A DNA stretch of 44,050 bases from a virus. Location of the stretch: positions 1 through 44,050 of the IMG/VR virus record IMGVR_UViG_3300047322_000673; one strand, written 5' to 3'. The notes below the pieces were generated by a model. It saw only the letters and a program-made list of their open reading frames with translations, was not told where the DNA came from and made no database searches. Positions 27,318 through 35,254 of this stretch are shown here, piece by piece. Positions within the stretch are counted from its first letter, which is position 1. Each line of letters opens with the position of its first letter. A program made the translations under genes and the position numbers.

Positions 27318-27640
27318 TGGCGAAGCCGCTCGTCCCGTATCTGCTGAAGGGACTCTCGTACACCGAGCGGAGGCTGCTCAGCGAATCAGCCGCCACTCGA
27401 AACGTCTCTGTTGCCGACGTGGTTCGGTCGATCCTCTGCGACCGCTACCGCCTGCGCTGCCCGCAACAGTCCATGCGCTACGACGCCGCGCGGGACAAAG
27501 GCTCAACGACTCTGCTTCTGCGTCTGCACCCGAACCTCGACGCGAAGCTAAAGAGGGAGCGCGCCCGGACGGGCCGCTCTCAACGCCGCCTCATCCTCGA
27601 GGCGATCCAGGCCCACTACAAGGAAGGGGAACCCTCGTGA
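27317..27640 (+). CDS. 107-residue basic protein, possible RHH-type
   Basis: ATG at 27317 overlaps the previous TGA. Two similar helical segments, LSYTERRLLSESAATRNVSV and TTLLLRLHPNLDAKLKRERA...GRSQRRLILEAI, each resemble the strand-helix-helix of ribbon-helix-helix proteins (the second more so). It may be a regulator that binds DNA as a dimer or has two RHH units. Confidence in the fold is moderate. Confidence 0.5.
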   Translation: MAKPLVPYLLKGLSYTERRLLSESAATRNVSVADVVRSILCDRYRLRCPQQSMRYDAARDKGSTTLLLRLHPNLDAKLKRERARTGRSQRRLILEAIQAHYKEGEPS

Positions 27641-27927
27641 GCGAAACCGCTCAGGAACCACTCGCGTCAGTACCGGACCCGCCGCCGGCCGAACCGGAGC
27701 CGAAGGCCGCGAAGCAGGACACCGCCTACCTCGTGCTGTCGAAGGACGCCGACAAGGATTGGTGGATCGCCGCCGGCACGTACAACGCCGCCTCGTCGAA
27801 GGCCGCTGTGTCAGCGCACGTCAAGGCGAAGGGCTCGACGGTCGGCACGTTCGTCGCCGTGCCCGAGCGGTCATGGCACCCGCTCACGCTCAAGGTCGAG
27901 ACGCAGCCGAAGATCACGCTGACGTGA
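27637..27927 (+). CDS. 96-residue hypothetical protein
   Basis: GTG at 27637 (GTGA overlap). A disordered Pro/Glu/Ala N-terminus (about 30 residues) precedes a small domain (YLVLSKDADKDWWIAAGTYN, then a helix with KAAVSAHVKAKG, then VGTFVAVPERSWHPL). The same layout is common in actinophage hypothetical proteins. Function unknown. Confidence 0.55.
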   Translation: MSETAQEPLASVPDPPPAEPEPKAAKQDTAYLVLSKDADKDWWIAAGTYNAASSKAAVSAHVKAKGSTVGTFVAVPERSWHPLTLKVETQPKITLT

Positions 27928-28406
27928 CAGAAGCGCCGGCGTCTCTTGCGCTACTTGTCGAGCTCGAGAAGGCCGGCGCCATCTCGGAGGTCGGGCTGCA
28001 CCTATCGCGGCCCGACCTCACCTACGACGAGTTCGAGGCGATCTGCGTCCTGCTCGGCCGGATGCACGAAGCCGTCCGGTTCGCCATCGGCGACCTCATC
28101 ATCCTCGGCGAGCAGCTCTACAAAGAGCAGGCGTACCAAGCCCTCGAGCGTCTCAACCTCTCCGAGAAGGGGCGGCTCGAGTACGTGCGCGTCGCCGAGA
28201 AGGTCGCGCGTAGCGTGCGTCGGAAAGACCTCTCGTGGAGCCACCACAGGGCCGTGGCTGCCCTTCCACCGAAGGAACAGCGTCAGTGGCTACGCGAGGC
28301 CAGCCAGAAGGGTTTGAGCCACCACGAGCTACGAGAGGCGCTCAGGGATGGCGCTGCGCCCGAGCCCACGGTTTGCCGCTGCTGTCACAGACCCCTCGAT
28401 GGCTGA
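27924..28406 (+). CDS. ParB/KorB-like DNA-binding protein
   Basis: 160 residues, GTG at 27924 (GTGA overlap). The segment RRKDLSWSHHRAVAALPPKE followed by QRQWLREASQKGLSHHELREAL matches the helix-turn-helix region of plasmid/phage ParB-like proteins, with its helices running 'S.sH...va.l....q..wl..A...g.s..eLr..i'. There is no visible nuclease or CTPase domain. A terminal CRCCHRPLDG may bind zinc. Role probably regulatory or in replication control. Confidence 0.6.
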   Translation: MTEAPASLALLVELEKAGAISEVGLHLSRPDLTYDEFEAICVLLGRMHEAVRFAIGDLIILGEQLYKEQAYQALERLNLSEKGRLEYVRVAEKVARSVRRKDLSWSHHRAVAALPPKEQRQWLREASQKGLSHHELREALRDGAAPEPTVCRCCHRPLDG

Positions 28407-28956
28407 GCTGCTCGACAACGGATGGGTACTTCTGCCCGTCACACCGGCGATGATCGCGGCGGCACGACAGCGCCACGCTGAGATGATGGACGAGGCCGCG
28501 ACGAGACCCGTGAAGGTGCGCGCGGTTGCTGACCCGGAACGGCGCTCGTGGGGTGTCGTCGCCGAGTTTGCCCTGCGACGGTGGCTGACGGAGCAGGGCA
28601 CCCACGTCATCGCCTACGGTGGAGTGGACGGAAGGCCCGACCTCGAAGTGAACGGCGTCTCGGTCGGCGTCAAGTTTGCCCGCTATCGGGGCATGTACCG
28701 GATGAGCAACAACGTCCACGTGTTCGACGCGCACCGAGGCAGCGCGCTCCAATGGGCGTTCCACGGCAACGCCGGCGACCGCACAGACGCGATCCTGCTT
28801 CTAGGGTTCGCCTCGTGCGATCAGATCGCCGCCGGCCGGCCCGCCGCCGCCGGCGTCCCGCAGCCGAGCGGCTTCGTCCCCGCCGAGGATATGCACGAGC
28901 TGTATGTGTCGGAGCTCATGCCTCCGACAGAATGGTGCCGTGTCCTCTCACCCTAG
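28399..28956 (+). CDS. PD-(D/E)XK nuclease-like protein
   Basis: 185 residues from the ATG at 28399, which overlaps the previous stop by 8 bases (an earlier ATG at 28348 would overlap more). SWGVVAEFALRRWL supplies the Glu helix, and DGRPDLEVNGVSVGVKFAR gives the D...E-x-V-x..K pattern of a PD-(D/E)XK core, though the usual ExK is spread to Glu...Lys. The C-terminal half carries a strand ILLLGFASCDQ and a loop region. It could cut DNA or be an inactive relative. Confidence 0.55.
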   Translation: MAELLDNGWVLLPVTPAMIAAARQRHAEMMDEAATRPVKVRAVADPERRSWGVVAEFALRRWLTEQGTHVIAYGGVDGRPDLEVNGVSVGVKFARYRGMYRMSNNVHVFDAHRGSALQWAFHGNAGDRTDAILLLGFASCDQIAAGRPAAAGVPQPSGFVPAEDMHELYVSELMPPTEWCRVLSP

Positions 28957-29155
28957 ACCGCCGAAGCGGGTCAAGGACAAGGCGCTCCTGGCCGAGCTGC
29001 ATCTCGAGCTCGTGAACGAGCCGTGCGACCGATGCGAAGAGCGCGCCGGCGTCGCGCTCCACCACAAGGCGTTCAAGTCCCAGGGAGGTAGCGACGTGCG
29101 CGAGAACCTCGAGTGGCTCTGCCAGCCCTGCCATGACGAGGCGCACGGGTTATGA
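28940..29155 (+). CDS. HNH endonuclease
   Basis: 71 residues from a GTG at 28940. A full HNH core is visible: CDRCEERAGVALHHKAFKSQ and then NLEWLCQPCHDEAHG, with the two CxxC zinc pairs, the catalytic His of LHH and the His of HDEAH. In other phages a small HNH protein beside the terminase is required for packaging; here it lies at the far end of the early unit, just before the convergent junction. It could also act in recombination or on host DNA. Confidence 0.85.
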   Translation: MSSHPRPPKRVKDKALLAELHLELVNEPCDRCEERAGVALHHKAFKSQGGSDVRENLEWLCQPCHDEAHGL

Positions 29156-29256
29156 CCGGACACCCCGCTTCGACTCTGCTCGTCGTGGCGTTCCTGGCGC
29201 TTGTGATCGACGCCGCCATCGTCTACGGCATCTACCAGCTCGTCCTCTGGCTCTAG
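29152..29256 (+). CDS. 34-residue membrane peptide at the end of the plus unit
   Basis: ATG at 29152 (ATGA overlap). After MTGHPAS it is one membrane helix (LLVVAFLALVIDAAIVYGIY and beyond). The stop TAG (29254-29256) shares a CTAG with the stop of the gene on the other strand. A small holin-like or antiholin-like peptide is possible. Confidence 0.5.
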   Translation: MTGHPASTLLVVAFLALVIDAAIVYGIYQLVLWL

Positions 29257-29495
29257 GCCGGCGGGTCGGGCGGCTTGCTCATCCTCGACCCGACGGCGAC
29301 TCCGGTGAGCCCGCCGCCGAGCGCGATCAGCGCGTCCCGTAGGGTGGCGACCGCGCTCGGGTCGGTGCCGACGAGCGTGACGGTAGTGAAGCAGCCGAGC
29401 ACGGCGAGGAACGCGATCAGGATGACGTAGATGTGATCGGTGGGCAGCTTCACGGCCTGCCGAAAAGTATCCGGCGACCACCGGACGGAATACAC
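29253..29495 (-). CDS. Two-span membrane protein, probable holin
   Basis: 80 residues from a GTG at 29495 after GAGGA. Two hydrophobic segments (about residues 22-42, IYVILIAFLAVLGCFTTVTL, and 53-69, ALIALGGGLTGVAVG) with a charged C-terminus (SRMSKPPDPPA), the layout of a class II-type holin. It is the last gene of the minus-strand unit, beyond the lysin and a glycosyltransferase. Lysis-gene assignment is from size, topology and position. Confidence 0.6.
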   Translation of the reverse strand: MYSVRWSPDTFRQAVKLPTDHIYVILIAFLAVLGCFTTVTLVGTDPSAVATLRDALIALGGGLTGVAVGSRMSKPPDPPA

Positions 29496-29635
29496 TCTGA
29501 GTCCTCACTGATTGCCGTCAGTCGAGATGAGAGGGATGGATGGGTTGGAGTGCGCTTCAGCAGGGAATAGTCCCGTCATGCCCTCGTGGGTTTCATGGTG
29601 GACGAGTAGCTCGCCGCCGATCAGGAGCATGGTGA

Positions 29636-29860
29636 GTGCAGCGCGCGACCGTCGCCTGGACGTGGGCGAACATCAGTCGGGCAGCGGGCCTCTTCGTGAT
29701 CCTCAGTCTGCTCATGGCGTTCCTAGCGTCCTTCATCATCGACCGGCCGCTGGACCCAGTGGTGACAGGCGCGTTCCTCGGCGTCGCAACCTTGCTCGTC
29801 GGGGGGCCGAGTGGATTACAGGCGGTGCTACGGAACGGCAACGGCGCTGCTCCGAAGTAG
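29636..29860 (+). CDS. Two-span membrane protein, possible holin or lysis partner
   Basis: 74 residues on the plus strand from a GTG at 29636, eight bases after AGGAG and directly after an in-frame TGA. Residues about 16-35 and 41-58 form two hydrophobic helices (LFVILSLLMAFLASFII and VVTGAFLGVATLLVGG). It sits between two minus-strand genes, so it needs its own promoter, which I could not identify. A minus-strand version of CCTGTAATCC (29822-29813) lies inside it. Holin/antiholin pairing with the neighbour is possible. Confidence 0.55.
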   Translation: MQRATVAWTWANISRAAGLFVILSLLMAFLASFIIDRPLDPVVTGAFLGVATLLVGGPSGLQAVLRNGNGAAPK

Positions 29861-29912
29861 TCCTCGTCGCAATCGTCTGGACGCTATGGGCGCTTCAGCA
29901 GTTCGTGATCTT

Positions 29913-30767
29913 CTAGGCCAACTGCTCTAGGAACAGAATGTCGTCGTTCTGCGACTTCCGGTGGATGATCCGGCCGGCCTCCGTGAGCGGCTCGTGACGC
30001 CACGGCCGCTGACGCCAGCACTCGATCAGCGCCTCGACGTTCTCGCGTAGCGCGGCGGCGCGGTAGGTCGCGTACCACCGCTCTTCCTCGAATCCGTCAA
30101 GCCGAGCTCGTTCCTCAAAGACGATACGAGCAGCATCGGTGTTGCCTGCGAGCGCGAGGGTCTGCGCCATGTAGAACGTCGCTCGCGGTTCGCGCGCCTT
30201 GTAGCCGGGGTTCAGGAGCTCGATGTACCGCATCAGCTTCGCCGGCGTGTCCTCGGGGCCGGGGAAATGGGTGAACTCAAGCCCGAGGATCGGCCTGACG
30301 TTTCTTCCTGCCCCGACGAGATACTCGTGGACGGGCTCGGAGTATTCCCAGTCCAGCCCGCCCCGCATGAGCAGCGGAAGCAGCCATCGGGCGTTGCCCC
30401 CGTGGAGCGGGACCCACCATGCGTCCGTGGCGGGGTCGGTGTTCTCCGCGAGCCACTCTCGCGTGCCTTCGTGGTAGCGGGTCAGGGCCATATCGTCGTC
30501 GGGGAAGATGAGCCACTGGGCCGTATCCTTCGCGCGGGCCATCGCGAGTGTCCGGTTGTGGCCGAAGTTGCGCCACTTGTGGTCGTAGAGTCGGCCGGGA
30601 ATGTCGCGGAGCATCTTGCGGATCAGCTTCCGCGTGCCGTCCGTCGAGCCGGTGTCGCAGATCGTCCATGTGTCGATGTACGGCAGGAGCGATTCAAGGG
30701 TGAGCGGGAGTGTTTCCTCGCCGTTCTTGGTAATCATCACGAGGCCGAGCAGCGGCTTGTCGGCCAC
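29913..30767 (-). CDS. Family 2 glycosyltransferase next to the tail-tip and lysis genes
   Basis: 284 residues; the GTG at 30767 overlaps the lysin stop by one base. GT2 motifs are strong: LLGLVMITKNGEETLPLTLE, then TICDTGSTDGTRKLIRKML, then WLIFPDDDMALT (DDD metal site). The C-terminal half (LLNPGYKAREPRATFYMAQTLA...) is helical and repeat-like, as in GT2 enzymes with TPR-type tails that act on proteins. It follows the collagen-like fibre and tail genes, so a tail fibre is a plausible acceptor. Cytoplasmic. Confidence 0.85.
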   Translation of the reverse strand: MADKPLLGLVMITKNGEETLPLTLESLLPYIDTWTICDTGSTDGTRKLIRKMLRDIPGRLYDHKWRNFGHNRTLAMARAKDTAQWLIFPDDDMALTRYHEGTREWLAENTDPATDAWWVPLHGGNARWLLPLLMRGGLDWEYSEPVHEYLVGAGRNVRPILGLEFTHFPGPEDTPAKLMRYIELLNPGYKAREPRATFYMAQTLALAGNTDAARIVFEERARLDGFEEERWYATYRAAALRENVEALIECWRQRPWRHEPLTEAGRIIHRKSQNDDILFLEQLA

Positions 30768-31273
30768 TACGCCGGCCCGATGCCGCTGACGTTCAGGAAC
30801 GTGACGGGAGGCCGGTGGAAGCGCCGCTCGACGGAGAGGCGAACCAGGATCGGGCCACCGTTGAAGCCGTGCGACCAGAGCAGCGGGTCGCTCGTCCCCT
30901 CGTCGGCGATGACGAAGCATCCGTGGTCGCCGGCGCCGGGGCCGAAGATCACGATGGCAGCTTTGCGCGCCCTCGTCGGGTCGGTGTAGTGCTTCAGGGC
31001 TTGGAGCATCGTGCCGGTCGTTCCCGGCCACCCGATGTTGCCCGACGGATTTTTCATCCCTGCCCACTTGTAAACGCACGCGATCCCCTGGGAACAGTCC
31101 ATCGTCAGATGCTTGCCTCCCGCGAGCCGCGCCTTCATCTGCGCGCCCGAGAGCGCCCACGTCGCGGCGTCGAGCGGGCCGCGAACGTCGTGGGTCGGGT
31201 AGTCCACCAGCGGCTCGTGTGAGACGAGCAGATGGCCGATGTCGCAAATCTTCTGCCTCTGCGCGATGTTCAT
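30767..31273 (-). CDS. Endolysin, NlpC/P60-type peptidase
   Basis: 168 residues from the ATG at 31273, after CTGAAGGGAGAGGAA. HLTMDCSQGIACVYKWAG places the catalytic Cys at about residue 60 in the D-C-S-x-G motif of NlpC/P60 enzymes; the His in GDHGCFVI (about residue 117) is the second catalytic residue. These cut peptide links in the cell wall. No signal peptide, as expected for a holin-dependent lysin; no clear wall-binding domain. Closely linked to tail and membrane genes. Confidence 0.82.
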   Translation of the reverse strand: MNIAQRQKICDIGHLLVSHEPLVDYPTHDVRGPLDAATWALSGAQMKARLAGGKHLTMDCSQGIACVYKWAGMKNPSGNIGWPGTTGTMLQALKHYTDPTRARKAAIVIFGPGAGDHGCFVIADEGTSDPLLWSHGFNGGPILVRLSVERRFHRPPVTFLNVSGIGPA

Positions 31274-31284
31274 TTCCTCTCCCT

Positions 31285-32136
31285 TCAGTTGTCGATGCTG
31301 CCCGAGCACGTCGCCCCTGCCATATCGCAGCAGTAGTCGGGCGCGGGGCAGCTCGGGTCGGGCTTCGCTATATCACCACCATGCCCTCCGAGGATACTCG
31401 CGGTGATGCCGAGACTCAAGGCGTTCACGGCATCCTTGACGTTCGTGTACGTCTTGGTCAGGGCGCCGCAGTTGTCCGTGCTGAGCGCGATGTAGAGGCC
31501 GGCGTCCACTTCGCACGGCGGGCGCCACTGGATCGTGAACGGTTGCAGCGGCGCGTAGGTCGCAAGCGGCGCCGTGTTCGCCACCCACTGAATGTCGAGG
31601 ATGCCGTCCGTGATCGTTACGGTGTTGCCGGTCGGGTCGAAGTTCGTGTAGAGGGTCTTGAGGATCAGCTCTTCCGCCGAGTTGAACGCGCAGCGGCATG
31701 GCGAGCTTGTGATGTCGAAGAACCCGGAGTCGTAGACCCCGAAGATCGGACCCGGCTTCGCGCCGCAAGCTGTGGCTACCCCGACACCGAGGCTTCCCAC
31801 CGACGTTCCCCCACTGGCCGTGAAGCGCACGCGGGCCTGAAGTTTGTACCCGGACAGATAGCCGTCAAGGAAATCGAACACGCGCACGAACGGCCACTGA
31901 GCCTCCGTCGGTGACGAGCCACCAGGCCCCGGCGTCGTCGTGAACGACAAGAGCTGGTAGCTGCTGATGACGGCCGACGGCACGATGGGGGAGAAAATCT
32001 CCGCGTCGATGCAGACTGGGAATCCGTTCCACTTGCACGAGCCGTCGTCGGACGTGAACTTGATCTGCGGATCGTGGGCGCTTCCGTCGCCGAGCTCCAC
32101 GAACGCCGCCGAGCCGACTGAGAACGGGTAGCTCAC
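31285..32136 (-). CDS. Minor tail protein
   Basis: 283 residues; the GTG at 32136 overlaps the collagen-like gene stop as GTGA. Strand-rich with no catalytic motif; a cysteine-dense C-terminus (CPAPDYCCDMAGATCSG) and internal CRC and CGA pairs recall other minor tail proteins of this genome. The middle has YKLQARVRFTASGG. Probably part of the tail tip or a fibre-attached adsorption protein. Confidence 0.6.
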   Translation of the reverse strand: MSYPFSVGSAAFVELGDGSAHDPQIKFTSDDGSCKWNGFPVCIDAEIFSPIVPSAVISSYQLLSFTTTPGPGGSSPTEAQWPFVRVFDFLDGYLSGYKLQARVRFTASGGTSVGSLGVGVATACGAKPGPIFGVYDSGFFDITSSPCRCAFNSAEELILKTLYTNFDPTGNTVTITDGILDIQWVANTAPLATYAPLQPFTIQWRPPCEVDAGLYIALSTDNCGALTKTYTNVKDAVNALSLGITASILGGHGGDIAKPDPSCPAPDYCCDMAGATCSGSIDN

Positions 32137-33794
32137 CAGGAGAAAACGTAGACCGCGCCGTTGCCGCCCGTGCCGCCCGCGCCACCCGACGTAGCTCCGC
32201 TCGTCGTGGCCGCTCCACCGCCGCCCCCGCCGCCGGCGGGAATCCCGCCCCACCCGCCCTTGCCGGCCGAGCCGGTGAGCCCTCCGGTGTATGATCCGCC
32301 CCCGCCGCCGCCAGCGCCGCCGTAGTTCAGATTTCCGGCCGCGCCCGTAGCACCGTCACTCGTCGGGCTAAGCGCCGCCGCCGCGCCAGCCGCCCCGCCG
32401 CCACCAGCGTTCGTATCGTCGAAGGCGTGTTGCGCGCCGCCTGTGCCGCCAATCACCCCAATCGGCGAGGGCGTCACTAGGCCACCACCGCCCCCGCCGC
32501 CGCCGCCGCCGTTCCTCGACGTTCCCCCCTTGCGTGCCACCGCGTCGGTACGTGTCCCACCAGCCGCCCCTCCACCCTGCATCGCCGAATGACCGATAGC
32601 GGAAGAGACGCCGCCGCCGCCGAACTCGCCGAAACCCACCGTGCCAGCCGAGGGATTCCCACCGCCGACCGTACTCGTGCCGGCCGAACCGCCGTCACCG
32701 CCGTTGGCCTCGTTGCCGCCGCCCGCGCCGCCGGGATTGTTTGACCCCGATCCTCCATGCCCACCACCGCCAGCCACAGCGATGACAGGGTTGCCGAAGC
32801 TGGAAGCCCCGCCAGCGATGCCGTTTCCGCCCACCCCGCCAGCGGCCACGCCACCCGCCCCGCCCGTGCCGCCCTGACCAACGATGACTTGCTCCTGCGC
32901 CGCCAGAAGAAACGCCTCGAACATTCGCTCGATCCTGCCGCCACCGCCGCCGCCGGAACCGCCCGATCTGAAAGCCACGGCGCTACCCGACTGACCGCCT
33001 GCGCCGCCGCCGCCAGCGCCGAAGAGGATGACCTTGACGGCCGTGACGCCGGCAGGCTGAACCCATCCCGACGCGCCCGTGAATGTCCCTGGGTCCGTGA
33101 AAGACTGAAGATCGACAGCGACGCCACCGCCGCCCGCACCCGTGATTCCTTGCGCCCCTTGAGCTCCCGTGGCCCCGGTGGGACCCGTGATGCCCTGGGA
33201 GCCCTGAGCACCCGTGGCACCCGTGGGACCCGTGACTGTCGCGCCTGTGGCGCCTGTGGCGCCCGTGGGTCCCGCCACCGTCGAGGCTGCGCCCGTCGCT
33301 CCCGTGTGACCCGTGATCGACGCGCCCGTTGCACCCGTCGCTCCGACGAGTCCCTGGGCGCCCGTGGCACCCCGCGAGCCCGTCGGCCCCGCAGGACCGG
33401 ACGAGCCCGTCACGCACGCGACGGCGCACAGACTCACATCACCCGTGGAGGCATCCACGATCCACGCGACCGGCTGATTCGACGAGTCCGACCCGATGAT
33501 GACCAGATCGCCTCCGGGCCTCGACCCGACCGGCAGCGTGAACACGACGGAACAGTCGGCGCCCCCGGTGACGAACCCCTCGATTTCGAGGTCGTCGTCG
33601 CAGAAGCGGTAGCGGAGGTCTTGCCACGGCGCACCGACGTTCGCCCAACTGTTCTGAAAGACGGTTACGTCCGTGAACGCACCGCAGCCTGCGCCGCCCG
33701 CAGCGCCCGGAGGCCGGCGCTGAAGCTGGTACTGGCCGAAGCCCTGCTTGACGACGGTGCGCTCGAGGCGGGGCTCAATGAGGGGCCGGCTCAG
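32133..33794 (-). CDS. Collagen-like, glycine-rich tail fibre protein with CTG start
   Basis: 553 residues. The frame must begin after the stop of the preceding gene, and the CTG at 33794 both overlaps that stop (CTGA) and follows GGAGGG by six bases; no ATG, GTG or TTG fits. Residues about 1-120 are a folded head, then about 95 residues of Gly-X-Y repeats (GPAGPTGSRGATGAQG...), a short domain near 240-280, and a long Gly-rich tail (GGGG runs, GGAGG) ending AVYVFSW. Collagen-like shafts form trimers; Gly-rich tips occur in phage receptor-binding fibres. Thr-rich X-Y positions would offer O-glycosylation sites. Confidence 0.72.
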   Translation of the reverse strand: MSRPLIEPRLERTVVKQGFGQYQLQRRPPGAAGGAGCGAFTDVTVFQNSWANVGAPWQDLRYRFCDDDLEIEGFVTGGADCSVVFTLPVGSRPGGDLVIIGSDSSNQPVAWIVDASTGDVSLCAVACVTGSSGPAGPTGSRGATGAQGLVGATGATGASITGHTGATGAASTVAGPTGATGATGATVTGPTGATGAQGSQGITGPTGATGAQGAQGITGAGGGGVAVDLQSFTDPGTFTGASGWVQPAGVTAVKVILFGAGGGGAGGQSGSAVAFRSGGSGGGGGGRIERMFEAFLLAAQEQVIVGQGGTGGAGGVAAGGVGGNGIAGGASSFGNPVIAVAGGGGHGGSGSNNPGGAGGGNEANGGDGGSAGTSTVGGGNPSAGTVGFGEFGGGGVSSAIGHSAMQGGGAAGGTRTDAVARKGGTSRNGGGGGGGGGGLVTPSPIGVIGGTGGAQHAFDDTNAGGGGAAGAAAALSPTSDGATGAAGNLNYGGAGGGGGGSYTGGLTGSAGKGGWGGIPAGGGGGGGAATTSGATSGGAGGTGGNGAVYVFSW

Positions 33795-35251
33795 TTGAAT
33801 CCCTCCTGATCGGACGAGACTTGCAGCTCGGACAGGGCCGGGACGGACTCTTCGGCGTCCCAGGCAATCGTGAACTCGTAGATGCGCTGCACGCCCGAGA
33901 AGCCGCCCTTGACCTCGGACGCGGCCTCGACGAGCACGAGGTCGGCGATGTCGAACGACCCGATTTCGGTGTCGCGCGTCGGGGTGATGTGGACGAGGTT
34001 GCGGGGGAAGTTGCGAATCCACGACTCGTTCGTCCAGAGCACGCGGAAGAGGTCCTGGCCGACGACGCCGGCGTTCCCCACACAGTCCACGCCGTCGCCG
34101 GCGCGACTCTTCGAGTCCCACACTTGAATGTCCATGCGAACGTCGTAAGCCTGCTGCGACAGATAGCGCGACACGCCGAGCGGATTGTTAGTCGAGCTCG
34201 CCGGGGGCGATAGGCGTCCACCGGGAGGGCAGCGCCAGTACGTCCAGAAGTCTTGCCACGTCGCGCCGACACCGGGCTCGCTCGTCGCGGCAGACGTGTG
34301 GGACGTGATGCAGATGTATTCGTAGGAGCCGTGCGACACGCGATCAGCGGTGGCGCCGTCCACATACGGGGTCGCGAGCGCCCACGCGCCGGCGTTCGTC
34401 GCGTTCGGGTTGAAGGCGGGCTCGTCGCCCGTGATGTTCGCCTGCCAGTGTTGGTCGTCGCACTTCGGGCCGAGGTAGTACCACAGCTTGTTACAGACGT
34501 TCGACATATCCTCGTTCCAGCGGAGCGCCCTAATGTTGTAGGCGCCCATGCCGTACTGGAAGGCGATGCTCGAGTGGAGGTCGAGGCCGGCGGAACCCTG
34601 GTAGATGTCGAGCTGCCCGTAGTTGTCGGACACGTCGAACTCGATGGGCGTGCAGACCAGATCGAGGTAGCCGGTGCCGATCAGGAGCGAGGCGAACTCG
34701 GCCATCGTCATAGGCCAGTCCGTCGGGTCAGCGCCGATAGGCACGGTGCCGCCCTCGACGCTGTTCAGCCGCATCCGTAGCGGCCCCTCGGCGTCGGTCG
34801 GCGGGGGGCCACCGCCACCCGTCGTCGTGTTCTCCGAGTTGTTGAACATCGCCTGCGCGGTCTGCGGCGCGAAGATGTACGTCTCAAGCAACGTCGGCAT
34901 CGAGAAGTCGCCGTCGTCGTCACGGACGGGCCGGTGCTGCCACAGCTCGAACGGGTCGGACGAGTTGAACACGGTGTAGCCGCCGTTCTCGTCGGCCGTC
35001 GTCTCACAGTCGAGGACGCGGCCGTGGTGAATGAGGCCAGCGTTCGTCGGCCACGTCGAGAGGTAGATTTTGAGGTACGACCCGGCCGTCGGAAACTGCG
35101 TGCCGAACACGTCAGCGATGGCCTGCATGTTCAGCGTCACCGACGCGGTGCTCGTCCGGTTCAGCCTCTTCGTGACGGAGCCGGCCGTGCAGAGCGAGGT
35201 CACGTCCACGTCGTCGAGCACGACAGTCGCAATCGTCCCCTGCGTCGTCAT
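33791..35251 (-). CDS. Tail tip / baseplate hub protein (Tal-like)
   Basis: 486 residues from an ATG at 35251. An N-terminal VVLDDVDVTSLCTAGSVTKR then LNRTSTASVTLNMQAI resembles the first domain of siphophage baseplate hub proteins. The body is strand-rich with repeated WQDFWTYWRCPPGG-like aromatic segments. It follows the Dit-like gene, the normal order tape measure-Dit-Tal. It likely closes the tail tube and contacts the host. Confidence 0.72.
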   Translation of the reverse strand: MTTQGTIATVVLDDVDVTSLCTAGSVTKRLNRTSTASVTLNMQAIADVFGTQFPTAGSYLKIYLSTWPTNAGLIHHGRVLDCETTADENGGYTVFNSSDPFELWQHRPVRDDDGDFSMPTLLETYIFAPQTAQAMFNNSENTTTGGGGPPPTDAEGPLRMRLNSVEGGTVPIGADPTDWPMTMAEFASLLIGTGYLDLVCTPIEFDVSDNYGQLDIYQGSAGLDLHSSIAFQYGMGAYNIRALRWNEDMSNVCNKLWYYLGPKCDDQHWQANITGDEPAFNPNATNAGAWALATPYVDGATADRVSHGSYEYICITSHTSAATSEPGVGATWQDFWTYWRCPPGGRLSPPASSTNNPLGVSRYLSQQAYDVRMDIQVWDSKSRAGDGVDCVGNAGVVGQDLFRVLWTNESWIRNFPRNLVHITPTRDTEIGSFDIADLVLVEAASEVKGGFSGVQRIYEFTIAWDAEESVPALSELQVSSDQEGFN

Positions 35252-35254
35252 CGG

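Noticed and set aside
29512-29916. Plus-strand frame of 134 codons overlapping the two-span membrane protein
   Set aside because: Most of it is basic low-complexity sequence in the wrong frame; only its last 20 residues look membrane-like, too little to call a gene.
33140-33400. CRISPR-like or tandem repeat array
   Set aside because: The periodic sequence is explained by Gly-X-Y codons of the collagen-like fibre, without regular spacers.
32641-33809. Plus-strand Pro/Ala/Arg frames opposite the fibre gene
   Set aside because: They are antisense images of Gly-rich and Gly-X-Y codons; Gly codons read backwards give Pro and Ala.
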